The notes beneath the pieces are model-generated. The model had not been told where the DNA came from and ran no database searches. It saw nothing but the letters and a program-made list of their open reading frames with translations. A DNA stretch of 64,000 nt from Polysphondylium violaceum (taxonomy: Eukaryota; Evosea; Eumycetozoa; Dictyosteliales; Dictyosteliaceae): the NCBI GenBank assembly GCA_000277445.1, contig AJWJ01000054.1, positions 1-64,000 of the forward strand, in the 5' to 3' direction. Position numbers and translations under genes: made by a program. The first letter of the stretch is position 1; each line of letters opens with the position of its first letter. This document shows positions 38,492 through 50,308 of the stretch, in pieces.

Positions 38492-38880
38492 ATGAGTAAT
38501 AACGAAGAGACTAGTAGATTTAGAAAGGTTTTGGATGCATTAGGTATTGAAGCTAAACCCAAAACCCTTAGAGGCAAATTATTAAAAGGATTTCATTTGG
38601 TTACAATTCCTCTATTCTTTGTAATTTTAATAACCAAACCATATGTAGGTTAATTATATACATCAATAATAATAAGAAGAAAGAACCTTATTAATAACAA
38701 TCTATCTCCTCTTTAATAAAGGTTGAAGAAAGAAATGAAAGAAGAAGATTAAATAGAGAAAGAGAACAAGAAAACAAAGCATCTGAACTCGCCAAACAAA
38801 AGAGTGAAGAATTTGCAAAGAAATATCCCGAGATACAACAACATATGGATAATATGAAAAAGAGTACAGGTTCTAAATAA
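38492..38880 (+). CDS. Small single-pass membrane protein, 103 aa
   Basis: Exons 38492-38644 and 38722-38880, joined in phase 0 (GTAGGT donor, AAAG acceptor). Residues 33-50 form one hydrophobic segment (GFHLVTIPLFFVILITKPY), followed at once by a strongly basic, charged helix VEERNERRRLNRE and a Lys/Glu-rich tail. One membrane span plus a charged coiled tail is common in small mitochondrial assembly factors, but I do not recognise the family. It lies 82 bp after the Steely stop on the same strand. Confidence 0.7.
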
Positions 38881-39040
38881 TATAATAATAATAATAATAA
38901 TAATAGTAATAGTAATAGTAATAAAAAGAAAAGGTAACATTTACCTTTTATTGTAAATATTTAAATAATAATAGCCTATACATTAGGAGTGCAGTAGTAG
39001 TATTTTATGTATTTTGTACTTTTTAAACGTTATTATTTAT

Positions 39041-40435
39041 TTATTTTTCAAAGTGTTTATCAAGATTAGTTAAACATTTATCTAAAATATCAAAACCATA
39101 TCTTAATTCAGATTCAGTGATTACCAAAGGTGGATTGGTAAAGAAACTTGACCAACGGAAGAGAGTGTAGAGACCGTTCTTACTAACTTCTTCTTGTAAT
39201 TGAGTGATGGCTGGATGTGGTGGACCATTGAATGGAATAAATGGCTCACCTTTACTATTCTTTTGTAATTCAACGGTACCAAAGAGACCAATCGATCTGA
39301 ATCCTTTGACAGTTGGGTGACGAGATTTGAGTCCCTCCAATAAACTCTTGAGAACTGGTTCCAAAGTCTTTACATTATCAAGAACACGATTCTTTAACAT
39401 GTATTCAAGGGCTGCATAAGCAGAGGCCAATGTAACTGGATGTGAGTTGTATGTTGATCCAATACCGATTGGATTCTTTTTAAAATGATCAGCAACACGA
39501 TCACGACAACCAACGGCACCCAATGGAAGGAAAGCACCATTGATACCCTTGGCCATGGTCACGATATCGGGAACAACCTCTTTAGAGTTCATAAAACCAA
39601 ACATTTCACCGGTACGACCGAAACCATTCATAACTTCATCACAAACCATGAGAATACCTGTTTCATCGCAAATTTGTCTAACGCCTTCGAGATATCCCTT
39701 TGGTGGACGAAGGATACCATTGGTACCAGTGACAGATTCTAAAAAGATGGCGGCAATATTCTTGGCACCTTCATAATCAATGACCTCTCTCAAGTACTTG
39801 AGACTGTTTTGTGCAATCTCTTCTTCATTGTCACCCCATTTAAAAGAGAGTGGATATGGATCCATAAAATGAACAACACCGCTGGCTCCAGGCTCGGAAT
39901 TCCAACGTCTTGGATCACCAGTCAAGGTCATGGCACCCAAAGTGGCACCATGGTAAGAACGATAACGAGCGAGGATCTTGTGACGACCAGTAAAGAGTCT
40001 AACCATTCTCATGGCAGTTTCGTTGGCCTCTGCACCACCAGAGACATAGTAGAAATGATTAATGTCACCTGGGAAAATATCTGCCAACAATTTAGATAAA
40101 CGAGCTTTGATTGGAGTGACAATAGCACATGGATATGCATATGCGGCACTACGAAGTTGTTGATCAACAGCTTTGATGACCTCTTCTGGAACAGTGTGAC
40201 CTAAATTGGAACACATGGCTTGTGAATTGAAATCAATATATTTCTTTCCATTGGTGTCATAAAAGAATACGCCCTCGCCCTTCTCCATCACCAAGGCTTT
40301 GTTGGCAGCGGCTTCAGTTGGATTCCATGAAAACAATGTATTCTCTTTCATGGTTGTAATAATTTCCTCTCTGCTCAATTTTCTATCCTTTTCTCCATTT
40401 TCAAAGTGTTTTTTATATATTTCTTTATTTTGCAT
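39041..40435 (-). CDS. Class III PLP-dependent aminotransferase
   Basis: Single exon, 464 residues, the usual size for the family. Fold-type I features: VSGGAEANETAMRM (cofactor phosphate loop), RYRSYHGATLGAMTLTGD, the Asp of VCDEVMNGFGRTG, and the Schiff-base Lys in MAKGINGAFLPLGAV. Family members move amino groups between omega-amino acids or amines and pyruvate or 2-oxoglutarate. The closest look is to bacterial-type aspartate-aminotransferase-family or beta-alanine/taurine:pyruvate enzymes, but substrate cannot be read from sequence. No targeting signal. Intronless and rather C-rich in codon third positions, so expressed well or possibly of bacterial origin. No evident link to polyketide synthesis. 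Confidence 0.9.
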   Translation of the reverse strand: MQNKEIYKKHFENGEKDRKLSREEIITTMKENTLFSWNPTEAAANKALVMEKGEGVFFYDTNGKKYIDFNSQAMCSNLGHTVPEEVIKAVDQQLRSAAYAYPCAIVTPIKARLSKLLADIFPGDINHFYYVSGGAEANETAMRMVRLFTGRHKILARYRSYHGATLGAMTLTGDPRRWNSEPGASGVVHFMDPYPLSFKWGDNEEEIAQNSLKYLREVIDYEGAKNIAAIFLESVTGTNGILRPPKGYLEGVRQICDETGILMVCDEVMNGFGRTGEMFGFMNSKEVVPDIVTMAKGINGAFLPLGAVGCRDRVADHFKKNPIGIGSTYNSHPVTLASAYAALEYMLKNRVLDNVKTLEPVLKSLLEGLKSRHPTVKGFRSIGLFGTVELQKNSKGEPFIPFNGPPHPAITQLQEEVSKNGLYTLFRWSSFFTNPPLVITESELRYGFDILDKCLTNLDKHFEK

Positions 40436-41250
40436 AGATGTACGCGATTAGAGTTTATTTATTGATTTATTTCTCCTCTATTTATAACACAGCAATATTT
40501 ACCATTGTAATTTGGTTTATAAGTTGAGGATGAGGAATAAAATACTAGACCATTGTTGATGTTTGATGATTTAATTAAACTTGAACATTTTCCAAGTTGT
40601 TTGGTTGTATTAAATAATTTCATATTTAATCTTTTTAAGGTGTATGGTGATCAACAATAGAAGAAAAAAAAAAGACGACGATCAGTAGAGAGGTGCTTTT
40701 TTTCTAAAATCATGGAGGCTCCCCATTAAATAAAAATTAAAAAAAATTAAAAAAATTAAAATATCTAAATTGATGATGGGGATCCTCCAAAATTTCAAAA
40801 AAAATAATATCAACAAAGTGGGTTTTATTTTGAAGAGAAAAAGTCAGACTTTTGTCAAAAGTGGGACACTGGTCATATGTAATCAAATAAAAGAGCAATA
40901 CACCGATGATTAAGTTTTATATATGTACAAAAGACCTTTTTTTTATTTATTTTATTTTATAATAATTTTTAAATATCATTATTACTTCTAAAATATGGTT
41001 ATATATGTTGATTCGAAAAAAAGGAAAAAAAAAAAAAAAAGAGGGACATAATTCAACTCTTAGTTGGAAAAAAAAAAAATTGGTGGTATTGTTTTCATTT
41101 CGTCAGAGGTGAAGTGAGGATGGGAGGAGATGAGATGTGGTGGATATATGTATAGATATATATGTATAGAGATATATATATATAATTATATTTAAATATA
41201 TTTACAATTAGGAAAAAAAAAAAAAGATCAAAAACTCTACCATTGTGTCT
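40436..41250. other. Intergenic interval with short inverted repeat
   Basis: Upstream of the aminotransferase start. Contains GGAGGCTCCCCAT (40714-40726) and its near-perfect inverse ATGGGGATCCTCC (40776-40788), separated by an A/T-only spacer. A TATATA-rich tract lies near 41155-41200. No gene seen. Confidence 0.45.
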
Positions 41251-42183
41251 TTAATATTTATGAAATAATAAAGGTGGTGGAGAGATTGACAAGAGGCCAA
41301 GCTCAGCTCCTTGTTGTAAAGAGTCACTTTCAGTGAAAGCTTGGTTTAAAGTGATTGGATTATGTGTACGTATTGGTGGTGTTAGTGGTTCAGATGAAAA
41401 ACAGGGTGAATGAGAAAAGATTGGGAATTTGATATCCAAAGCGTGTTCTTGTTGAGTATAGTTATCAATAATAGAGCCTAAAGTTTGACTTAACAAAAGA
41501 TCGTCATTACTACTATTACTACTATTTACTCTAATGTCGCTACTTTTGTTGTTGTGGTTATATATTTCTGTTGATTTATCATTTACATTACTAGTAATGA
41601 TATTACTACTATTACTAATACTATTATCGGGAGAGGTGATATGTTTCGCTATAACTTCTATTGTTGGAGTTGTTGGAGTTGGAGTTATAATTTTTTCATT
41701 ATTGTTTACATTTACATTATTATTATTATTATTGTTGTTGTTGTTATTTTTAGTCATATGTCTTTGTTTTTTTTGTTGTTCTTCAAAGAGCTGCAGTTGT
41801 TGTAGGTGATACAACTCTTGTTGCAATTGATCCTTTTTAATGTTATTATTATTATTATTATTTTTACTTTGTTGTTTTGGCGATGGTTTTAAATAAGAGG
41901 AACTTTGATTATTTATATTATTATTTACAACAAATTCAGTACTATCTTCAAACATATATGAATGATAAATGATAGTTTGAATTTCATTTCCTGCTTCTTC
42001 AAATAGGTTTTCATCAACAAATAAACTATTTGATGAAGAACGAGAATGAGAAGGTTTCCAAGGCTTAGGTGCTAAAATCCTATCATCATCGAGTAAAACT
42101 CTACCAAGACTATCAATAGATATTCCTCTGTCACCCATAAAACTACGAGGTGAGAAAGTTCTCTGAGGCATTATTTTATTCAT
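41251..42183 (-). CDS. Unrecognised low-complexity protein, 310 aa
   Basis: Single exon. Not recognised. The first 75 residues are the most ordered: PQRTFSPRSFMGDRGISIDS, DDDRILAPKPWKPSHSRSSS, and an acidic block. Asn runs and a Gln-rich helix (QLQQELYHLQQLQLFEEQQ) follow, then a C-terminal part with Ser/Thr-Pro sites (SEPLTPPIRT, SISPPPL). The many SP/TP sites suggest a phosphorylated, mostly disordered regulator (inference). More than 3 kb of gene-free DNA lies upstream of its start, unlike most genes here. Confidence 0.7.
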   Translation of the reverse strand: MNKIMPQRTFSPRSFMGDRGISIDSLGRVLLDDDRILAPKPWKPSHSRSSSNSLFVDENLFEEAGNEIQTIIYHSYMFEDSTEFVVNNNINNQSSSYLKPSPKQQSKNNNNNNNIKKDQLQQELYHLQQLQLFEEQQKKQRHMTKNNNNNNNNNNNVNVNNNEKIITPTPTTPTIEVIAKHITSPDNSISNSSNIITSNVNDKSTEIYNHNNKSSDIRVNSSNSSNDDLLLSQTLGSIIDNYTQQEHALDIKFPIFSHSPCFSSEPLTPPIRTHNPITLNQAFTESDSLQQGAELGLLSISPPPLLFHKY

Positions 42184-44063
42184 GATATTATATGTATATT
42201 ATATATATAACTATATATTATATCTAGAGTGTTGTTTGTATTATATATAAATATGAATAAATATAAAAATATTAGAATTATTTCTTTTTTAGACTTTTAT
42301 AAAAAATACGAATATAAATACAAATACAAATACACTTGACACAACAAAACACACACAAATAAATAAGAGATTAATAAATAAATAAAATTAACACAAACAA
42401 ATACAAAGACAAATGCTTTTATTATTATACAAATTTAAAGGTCACCCGTAAAAAATAAAAAAGATACACGCAAACACAAATTAGTTGTAAAATGCACCAC
42501 ATATAAATTTATACAAATAAAAATCAATTAAATATAATATTTGTAAATGAGCGATTCTTTATATTCATTGTAAAACAACAATAGCCAACTCAATTTTACT
42601 ACTTACATATTTGTATAGTACAACGACGAGAATTTGAAAAATAAAAAAAATATTTTAAATAATAAAAATGACAAAAAAAAAAAAAAAAAACTAAGTCAAA
42701 GTGAAAAAAAAACAAGAAATTCTGATTTCTCAGTTTATATTATTAATATAAATAAAAATTTAATTATTATAGTTTTTGGTTTGTTGTGATGGTATAAAAT
42801 ATACAAAAGAGGGATATGGGGTGGTGGTGTTATACAATTAAAATAAAATAAATAGTTTTGATAATACCATATTAATCATAATATGATAGTTTAAATATAT
42901 ATATAATTGTACAAAGAGAGAGAATTATTTTACAGAATGAGATGTGATAGAGGTGTAAATATGTGCAGTATCAATAAAATAACAACACAATATTCTAAAA
43001 GTGGATCCACACCCTTTTATTATTATTATTTTGGATAGTGTCTTTTAATTGTGTGAATTATATTGGAAATAATACAATAATAAAACCAAAAAAAGAAAAA
43101 GAAAAAGAAAAAACAATCAGCACAAAAACACACACCACCAAATTAAACTATACTAAACAACAAAAACAACAACAACAACAACAACTAAAAAAAACAACAC
43201 ATACAAAACTACTCTATGAGCGTTGAATGTGGCGGTAGTGGTGATATACTACTGAGGAGCGTGTGCGTGTGATTGATTTTGGTGGTGTTGTGTGTATTTA
43301 TATTTGTGTATATGTATGTATAATGTGATAGACAAATACTATTATGAGAATAACTTTTGATTATTATCTTTGCATAATAATGATTCAAAAGTGCGATAAT
43401 TTATATGCAGTGTGAAAATTAAAGAGAGAGAGGTGGTTGGAAAAGAAGAAGAAAACAGACACTCACTCACACTCTCTTTCTTTCTCACACACACACAATG
43501 TGTTGTTATTATTATTTTTGAGTTTTTTTTATGTTTCGAAGAGTGGTGGGGGTGTTTTGAAAAAATAAATTGGGAGATATATCATTTTTAAACAATCTGT
43601 CAAAGATCCCATTTATTTTTGTCAAAGTGTGAGATCAATAACAATACCACGCCAAAAAAGATCTTGTGTGTATTTTTTTTATTTTTTTTTCCACCCTTAA
43701 ATCTATCCTCCAGTATCTGTTTATTTAATTAATAATAAAACGCCCCCAACAATCAGATTGCATCCCCAAAAGAAATGGTAGTCGTAGTATTGTGTGGGTA
43801 TGTATGTGTGTGAGAATGATTGTTTTCCTACTTACACTTTATGCTTTATATGGCCGTTCTTTTTTTAAATCTGATCACAACTATAACCTTGATAATAAAT
43901 ATAACAAAAAAAAAAAAGATGATAATTGATATGCCAATAATGAAAAATAATAAAAAAATAATAAAAAAATAAATATGATATCTGACAAGATCACAAGGTC
44001 TAAACCGTAGGTTCGAGTGAGTTTGGGGCAAGTATCCAGAATCACACCACAAAATAAATGAAG

Positions 44064-44099
<36 letters not shown>

Positions 44100-45382
44100 A
44101 AAATAAAATAAAATAAAATAAAAGTAATGAGAAAAAAAAAAGAGTGTGATAGGTCCTTCGGGTCGAGAGTTTTGGAAATTTTTAGATAAAAATATGATTC
44201 CTATTCCTGGTTGCTGTCACTGTAATATAAATACTCTCTCAACTTTGCAAATGTGAAAAAAACAACCAATCATATTTTTAATTTTTATTTTCACAAAAGA
44301 TTTTCATCAATTTTTAAAAAAAAAGTCATTTTTCGAGACAAAATTTTTTTCTCTTTCATATAATATCAATTGATGGGATATTTTAGTAAAGATCTGAAGG
44401 AGTGTGTTTAGGTCATAGTTTTCACAGAGTTTTATCCAATATGTGCACTATCGATGGTTTTGGGGGGATTTTATGATGAATCATTGGGGGCCGATGGTGG
44501 ATGATAAAAACTGTTTAATGGGGGAAAAATATTGATTTCTTTACAGCGTATTAAAATAAAAAGTAATTATAAAAATTCAAGGGTGTCCTTTTTCATTGTT
44601 CTAAAAAGTGTATTCAAGTGAACATTGAAATATCATTTAATATAAAAGCTTTAAGAAATGCCTAAATTAAACAACATCAAAACAATTAATAAGCCATAGT
44701 TGTAATACTCCTCGCCCTCTTGAATTTTTTTAAAAAAAAAAATAGAAAAGTATGAAAACTAGCAAAATTAAAATAATATCGTTGTTGAAATTGTTCTAAT
44801 TGAGCCTGTTCTTGTATGAATCAGTAACCAATGGCTTTAAATTAAAAAAAAACCTTAATTTATTAAATTTTTAATTTTTTAATTAATTCGTTTTTTATTT
44901 TGCTAAAGAGATAAAAAATAGTATCTCTTTGTTAAGGTTATAATATTGAATTTTTAGTATTTTGTTCACTTGTCTGGGTGTTGGTATTGGTACAAGTTTA
45001 TTTTTTAAACTATAAATATTTCTTTCCTAATTATTCCTTTTTTTTTTTTTTTTTTTTTTTTCATTTTTGCATTTTCTGTGTGCAATTGCCATTACCTTTC
45101 ATTCCATTCACACCATGAAAGGGCCTAGTTCTGGTATAATTTTTAAAATTAAATCTAACATTCTAGATTTAACTTTAAAAATAAATCATACCAGAAATAG
45201 GTGGTAATGGTGAATGGAATGAAAAAATCCTATTCAATTATAAAAAAATGAGCGTTGTGTCATCTTTTTGATAATCAATATTAAAGAAAAGTGATCTATC
45301 CATACACAATAAAATGATATGACGACTACATACAGATACGATGGTGAGGATGCAAAAACATCACAAAGCGTCACCTTTTTCG
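42184..45382. promoter_or_regulatory. 3.2-kb gene-free interval with a long inverted repeat
   Basis: AT-rich upstream region of the 310-aa gene. It includes an A-run of about 30 bp followed by TAAAA units (44063-44126), a locally GC-richer patch at 43980-44050, CA/GT-rich stretches near 42790-43300 and 43460-43500, and the inverted repeat at 45097-45224. No coding exon that I can support. Confidence 0.45.
45097..45224. repeat. Long inverted repeat/hairpin, 128 bp
   Basis: The outer arms TTTCATTCCATTCAC (45097-45111) and GTGAATGGAATGAAA (45210-45224) are exact inverses. Pairing continues through CTGGTAT/ATACCAG to the inner AAATCTA/TAGATTT around a six-base loop ACATTC (45158-45163). A short central part of the arms does not pair. 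It could fold as a long RNA hairpin or be a MITE-like relic; no clear target-site duplication was seen. Confidence 0.7.
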
Positions 45383-45583
45383 CTAAACAAATTTTAAAAG
45401 ATTCTCATTAAAGCTGGTCAGGTAACCCAACTCCACTGGAAAATATTCAGTAGTATCAAACAACACATTGGGTTCACTAGAGATCTTATAAATCTTTAAT
45501 AATCTGTATGCTTTATCAATAAAACACATAATACTATAATGACTCAAGTCTGTCCCGTCATCATCCCCCATCATTTTTTTCAT
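45383..45583 (-). CDS. Tentative small ORF, 66 aa
   Basis: Starts at an ATG 140 bp from the divergent ALG7 start and reads as plausible protein (IMCFIDKAYRLLKIYKISSE, then an FDTTEYFPVELGYL segment). Locally less AT-rich than the flanks. No homolog recognised. May be a small gene or a relic. Confidence 0.35.
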   Translation of the reverse strand: MKKMMGDDDGTDLSHYSIMCFIDKAYRLLKIYKISSEPNVLFDTTEYFPVELGYLTSFNENLLKFV

Positions 45584-45723
45584 TTGAAAATTTCAAAAAA
45601 AATCATCTTTTTTTTTTGTTTTTTAAAGGATTTTTTTTTTTTTTTAGTTTAACTTCAAAAATTTTAATTTAACCATTATTTAATTTTCTATTTATATATA
45701 ACATATAACATATACAACACAAA

Positions 45724-47051
45724 ATGATATCAGCCGATAAAACATTTTTAACTTTTATCACTTGTTGTATTGTTCCACCGATTTTGATGTTGATATATCT
45801 ACCAAATCTATCGTTACAATGGATTATCATTCAAAGCGGTGTATTTTCATTTGGTGCAGGTCTTTTAACCTTTAAATTGATACCAACCATTGCTGAACTA
45901 ACTACTCAAGCAAATTTAACTGGCATGGATCTTAATAAAAAAGGTGATCCTAAATTCTCTGGTAAAAAAATGTATGATATGATGACCATCATGATGATGA
46001 CGACGATCAAGATAACTAACACAAATTTGTTTTGGATAAATGCAGACCAGAAAGTTTAGGTATTTGTACATCAGTAGTTTATTTAGTATGTGTTATAGTA
46101 TTTCAATTGTTTCAATGGTTTTCATTCCCAGAGACCATTCAACTCAGTGAATACAATGCAGCATTGACATCCATTTGTTTTATGATTTTACTTGGATTTG
46201 GAGACGATGTATTGAATCTTAGATGGAGATATAAATTGATATTGCCCATGTTTGCATCATTACCACTTTTAGTTGCATATGCTGGTGGTACATCGGTTGT
46301 TGTACCAGACATTTCATTCCCTGTCAATCTTCGTTTTTATTTAGGTACTGTTTTTGATTTAGGTATTCTTTATCGTATCTATTTGCTTTTGTTGGCAATC
46401 TTTTGCACCAATAGTATCAATATTTTAGCTGGTATCAATGGTCTTGAAGTAGGACAATCTGTTGTTATTGCCACCTCGATCATCATTCACAATCTCATTG
46501 AATTGACTCTTAGTGTAAATTCAACCAGTGCTCCACAATTTGGTAATCCCCACTTGTTTTCTTTGATTCTAATGGTACCATTCCTATTCACCACCATCGC
46601 ATTATTGTTTTACAACTGGTATCCATCAAGAGTATTTGTAGGTGATACTTATACTTATTTTGCCGGTATGTGTTTTGCTGTCGTTGCCATTCTTTGTCAC
46701 TTTAGCAAAACTTTATTATTATTCTTTATTCCACAAGTATGTATTTTCTTGGTTGCAAGATGATTTGATTAGTTTTACTGACGAGTATCTTTTTAGATTT
46801 TAAATTTCCTTTATAGTATACCACAATTATTTGGATTAATTCCATGTCCAAGACATAGAGTACCTAAATATAATCCAGAAACTGGTAAAATGCATGCAAT
46901 TCCAACAAATTTAACTATATTAAATTTATTCTTGATGATTTTTGGACCAATGACCGAAAGAAGACTTTGTATTTATCTTTTAGCTTTCCAAGGATTTTGT
47001 TCATGTATCGGTTTTGGTATTAGATATTTTATTGCTCCTTATTTCTTTTAA
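45724..47051 (+). CDS. alg7: UDP-GlcNAc:dolichyl-phosphate GlcNAc-1-P transferase (ALG7/DPAGT1)
   Basis: Makes GlcNAc-PP-dolichol, the first step of N-glycan precursor assembly at the ER membrane, and is the target of tunicamycin. Exons are 45724-45971, 46046-46736 and 46797-47051 (GTATGA and GTATGT donors; GCAG and TTAG acceptors), 397 residues. About ten hydrophobic segments. Family motifs: GMDLNKKG near the start, KKIPESLGI created by the first splice (KQQIPESQG in human), [13 protein letters not shown] with the catalytic [20 protein letters not shown], and [16 protein letters not shown]. Length matches the human enzyme (408). Confidence 0.95.
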
Positions 47052-47422
47052 ATTGAAATAAATAATAATAATTAATAATAATAAAAATAACAATTGGATT
47101 GTTTTTGGCTTTTCTAACGCTTCAACATAAATTATTATTTTAAAAATAATAATTTATGGATACTAAGTTTATTTTTATTGATTTTGATAAATACCAATTT
47201 AGTATTACAAAATTTAGTAGTAAACATATTTTTTTCTTTTTTTTTTTATCTATTGGGAGAGAGTGAATGGGAAAATGTACTTATAAACAAAAGGACAAGA
47301 TATAATACTATTGTATACGATGCTAATTTAATGATTCATTATTAATAGTTTTAAACAAATAAATTATTAATTGAATGATTTCAGGTATAATATATTATTG
47401 ATAAAAAAAACTATTATTATTA
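47052..47422. terminator. Convergent 3' interval with perfect A/T palindrome
   Basis: Between the convergent ALG7 and RMD1-like genes. At 47126-47158 CATAAATTATTATTTT is followed directly by its exact inverse, a 16-bp-arm hairpin without loop. It could mark 3' processing or form a cruciform. Otherwise AT-rich with no gene. Confidence 0.35.
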
Positions 47423-48759
47423 TTAACCTTTAATTGAATAAATAAATTGAAGCACCATAAATAATAATTCAAAAAAGATAAGAATAATTACAATCATTTC
47501 TAATCTATTTGATCCTCTTGTTTCATGTTCTGATTTACAAACTGATACAATGTCATCCACATACTTCATTTTTTGATCAATTGATTTTAATCTATATTTT
47601 ATATCCAAATATTTTCGAGACATTGTTTGGATATTATTTTTGGTTGGTTCATCATATTCTGTGCTCCATCTACTACAAAAATTAAAATATTAATAAATAA
47701 ACTTTTGAGAGTCTATAATAACAATATTTACTTTATAGCTTTAAAAACTTGGATAATTATTGATAATGAATTTTTTAATTTAAATAAATTACCAATTACA
47801 TGGCCAACTTGAAAACCTGGCATATCTACTTTACCTTTATGGACAAGTTGGCTAGGAACATGATGAGTTAATTGAATCATTCTAAAAAGAGTTTCTTCAA
47901 ATAAAGAAATTTTGAGGGATTGAGAAATCATATTACTGAGAACCAATCTTGAATTTAAATTATCAGAACCAGTTGGGAAAAGGATATGATCATTTATGAT
48001 AACTGTTGATCTATTGGTTGTATTGTTTTTTTCAATAATCATTTCATCAACCAATCTAGGAGACAATGGTGAGATGATATGAGGCTCCATTAAAGATAGG
48101 ATTTTTATTTGCAAGGTTGGTGTTAGATTCCAGCATACAACGACACCATATTCATAAACGACTACCAATTGTAAATTACTATTTGAATTATCAATCAGTT
48201 CATCAAGACTAGAGGTAGAGTTACTATCGTGTTGGAGTTGATGTAGAGAGTTGATAGAGTTTTGAGTTGGAATTTTCTCAAATTCATGTTGGTGGCTTGG
48301 ATTTAAATTTTGGGTAGAATGGTTGGGTGACGATGGATTACTTAGATTATTTGGATTACTTTCTCTTGGAATGACAAAGTAATAAAAATATTTATATGCT
48401 TTTGGTTTAAAATTTAAACCATCTATAACACTATATGATTGCTCCATATTAATAGAGTCAGATATACAAAAGGAAGTTACTTTTTTGGGTAAATTTTGAA
48501 CACCACTTTGAGATAAGGGAGAGTGATCAGTGCTTGAATATAGTCCATTAATCAAACATGGTTGATGTCCAGGATACTTGTTTCTCTTTACTTGGAAATC
48601 ATTGATCTTGTATGGTGGTAATTTAATCTTTTCCATATCTTCTAGATTTGTAAATTGGTCTAGATCAATATCATTGTTGTTGCCGTTGGTTTGTATATTT
48701 TTTTTATATTTTTTGTCCAAAAATGGAGAGACTTTAATCAAATTAATTAGTTGTTGCAT
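47423..48759 (-). CDS. RMD1/RMND1 family (DUF155) protein
   Basis: Exons are 48759-47732 and 47672-47423, joined in phase across a 59-bp intron (GTAAAT donor, GTAG acceptor), 425 residues. Typical DUF155 pieces: VVVYEYGVVVCWN with the conserved Gly-Val-Val-Trp run, a central helical part (LVLSNMISQSLKISLFEE), RWSTEYDEP, and the C-terminal block SRKYLDIKYRLKSIDQKMKYV, followed by a single membrane anchor near the end (IVIILIFFELLFMVLQFI). RMND1 is an inner-mitochondrial-membrane protein supporting mitochondrial translation; yeast Rmd1/Rmd8 are cytosolic or vacuolar relatives. There is no clear presequence, so the Rmd1 branch is as likely. Ser/Asn/His-rich inserts interrupt the N-terminal half. 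Confidence 0.85.
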
Positions 48760-50308
48760 TTGTATATTAAGTAGTAGGGTATTGTATAAATTTAAATTGG
48801 TTTAATCATATTTTCTCTAAAATATGATATAGGTTGTCTTTTTTATATGAATCATAATAATATTTATTATCAATTATTAGTTTACTATATTAATATCAAT
48901 ATATAGTTTTTGAATTTATACTTGATGGATGGATAATGTTGGTGATGATGAAGGGATGGATGTGCCCAAATTAGATGAAGCAAATAAAAATAGGTTTTTG
49001 TTTTTCCAAAACGATTAATCGTTAATGTAGTGAGATGTATATGAGAACAGATTATTATTACTTTTGTTTGTAATCTGTTATTTTTCAATAATGATTGTTA
49101 TGTTATTATTGATAAAGATTATGAATAAATTAAAAATATTGGGCGATATACAGTTTAAAAAAAAACACAATATAAATAGAATAAAGAAAAGAGAGAAAAG
49201 AGAAAAGAGATCGAAGTTTGACAACACACAAGGAGATTTAGTACAATTTTTCAATATAAATTTCGATAAGAGGTATAATGGTCAAGGTTTAAAACAGTAT
49301 AACCAGTGTTTGGTAACTAATACAGTTACTGAATAAAAAAGAGAAAATGTAAAAAAAGTGGTTTGGTTGTAGTGTGTGTGAGGGGTTGGTAAGATTGTGG
49401 TATACAAAAGATAAATTCTACCTACACAAACTATTAAGAGTGAGATATGTTTTTTTGTTATTATTTATATTTTAATTGTTTGTATTTTTTTTTTTTAATT
49501 AAATGGATAAAAAATAGATTTTATGATGATAGTGATGATTCCAATATTTCTTCATGAAGGTATTCATACCTTGTCACAATTTTATCAAATAACTATCATA
49601 CTTTTACCCCTGCTTTATTGTGTGTGTGTGGTTATTTATTCACACACCAACACATACATTTTCTTATTTCTTTTTTCCAGTCTACAAAATTTTTGTTTAA
49701 TCCTACCACATTGTCCAATGGACAGACAATTACTATATATTTATAGTCCACTTTGTACTACTATATATGTATATGATTGTAATCATTTTCACTTTCCTTC
49801 ACCAATTCTAGAATCTTGATTCACCCACATCTACACGTTTTATCATATATTGACATGGAAAAATCTGAAAAGAAATTAATAATCTAACCCCACGATTTAA
49901 TTTTATTCACTTTTTTCTGTTTGTTATATATATTTATAAAAGTGGATTTGTGGGTATAGGTGTGTGGTAGAGTTATATCATTTATTATTTAATAAATAAG
50001 TGTTAATATTAATATCCTTGAAATTCTTTAAATTTAAAATAAACAATAGTCAGTTGGATGGTATGAAATTCGAAATGTCTTAAAAACATACATAATAGAC
50101 AAGTTGAGACATATCTAGTTTTCAACTACAATTACTAGCAAGTACAGTTAAATAAAGGATAATCCTATCCACGTGGAAAAAAAACATTGATGAAAAGAAT
50201 GTGGCCCAAAAAAGATAATGCCCATATTTTAACAACTTTTTTTTTTTTTCTAAAAAATGTGGTCGAAAATAAACTCGCATTTTTTTCATTAGATTGCACA
50301 CAGATAAA
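48760..50308. other. Intergenic interval, mostly featureless
   Basis: AT-rich region between two divergent start codons. A weak plus-strand ORF (ATG near 49121 to 49336; a Lys/Arg-rich start then DLVQFFNINFDKRYNGQG) might be a small gene but lacks support. Nothing else seen. Confidence 0.4.

Noticed and set aside
38410-41250. A DmtA-like methyltransferase next to the Steely gene
   Set aside because: The flanking genes are a small membrane protein and a PLP aminotransferase; no SAM-binding protein is encoded in the window.
43038-43226. Lys/Gln-rich ORF
   Set aside because: Simple AAC/AAG repeats in non-coding DNA; no protein-like composition or homology.
43980-44050. Possible tRNA (GTTCGAG near 44012)
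   Set aside because: No T-arm or acceptor pairing can be drawn on either strand.
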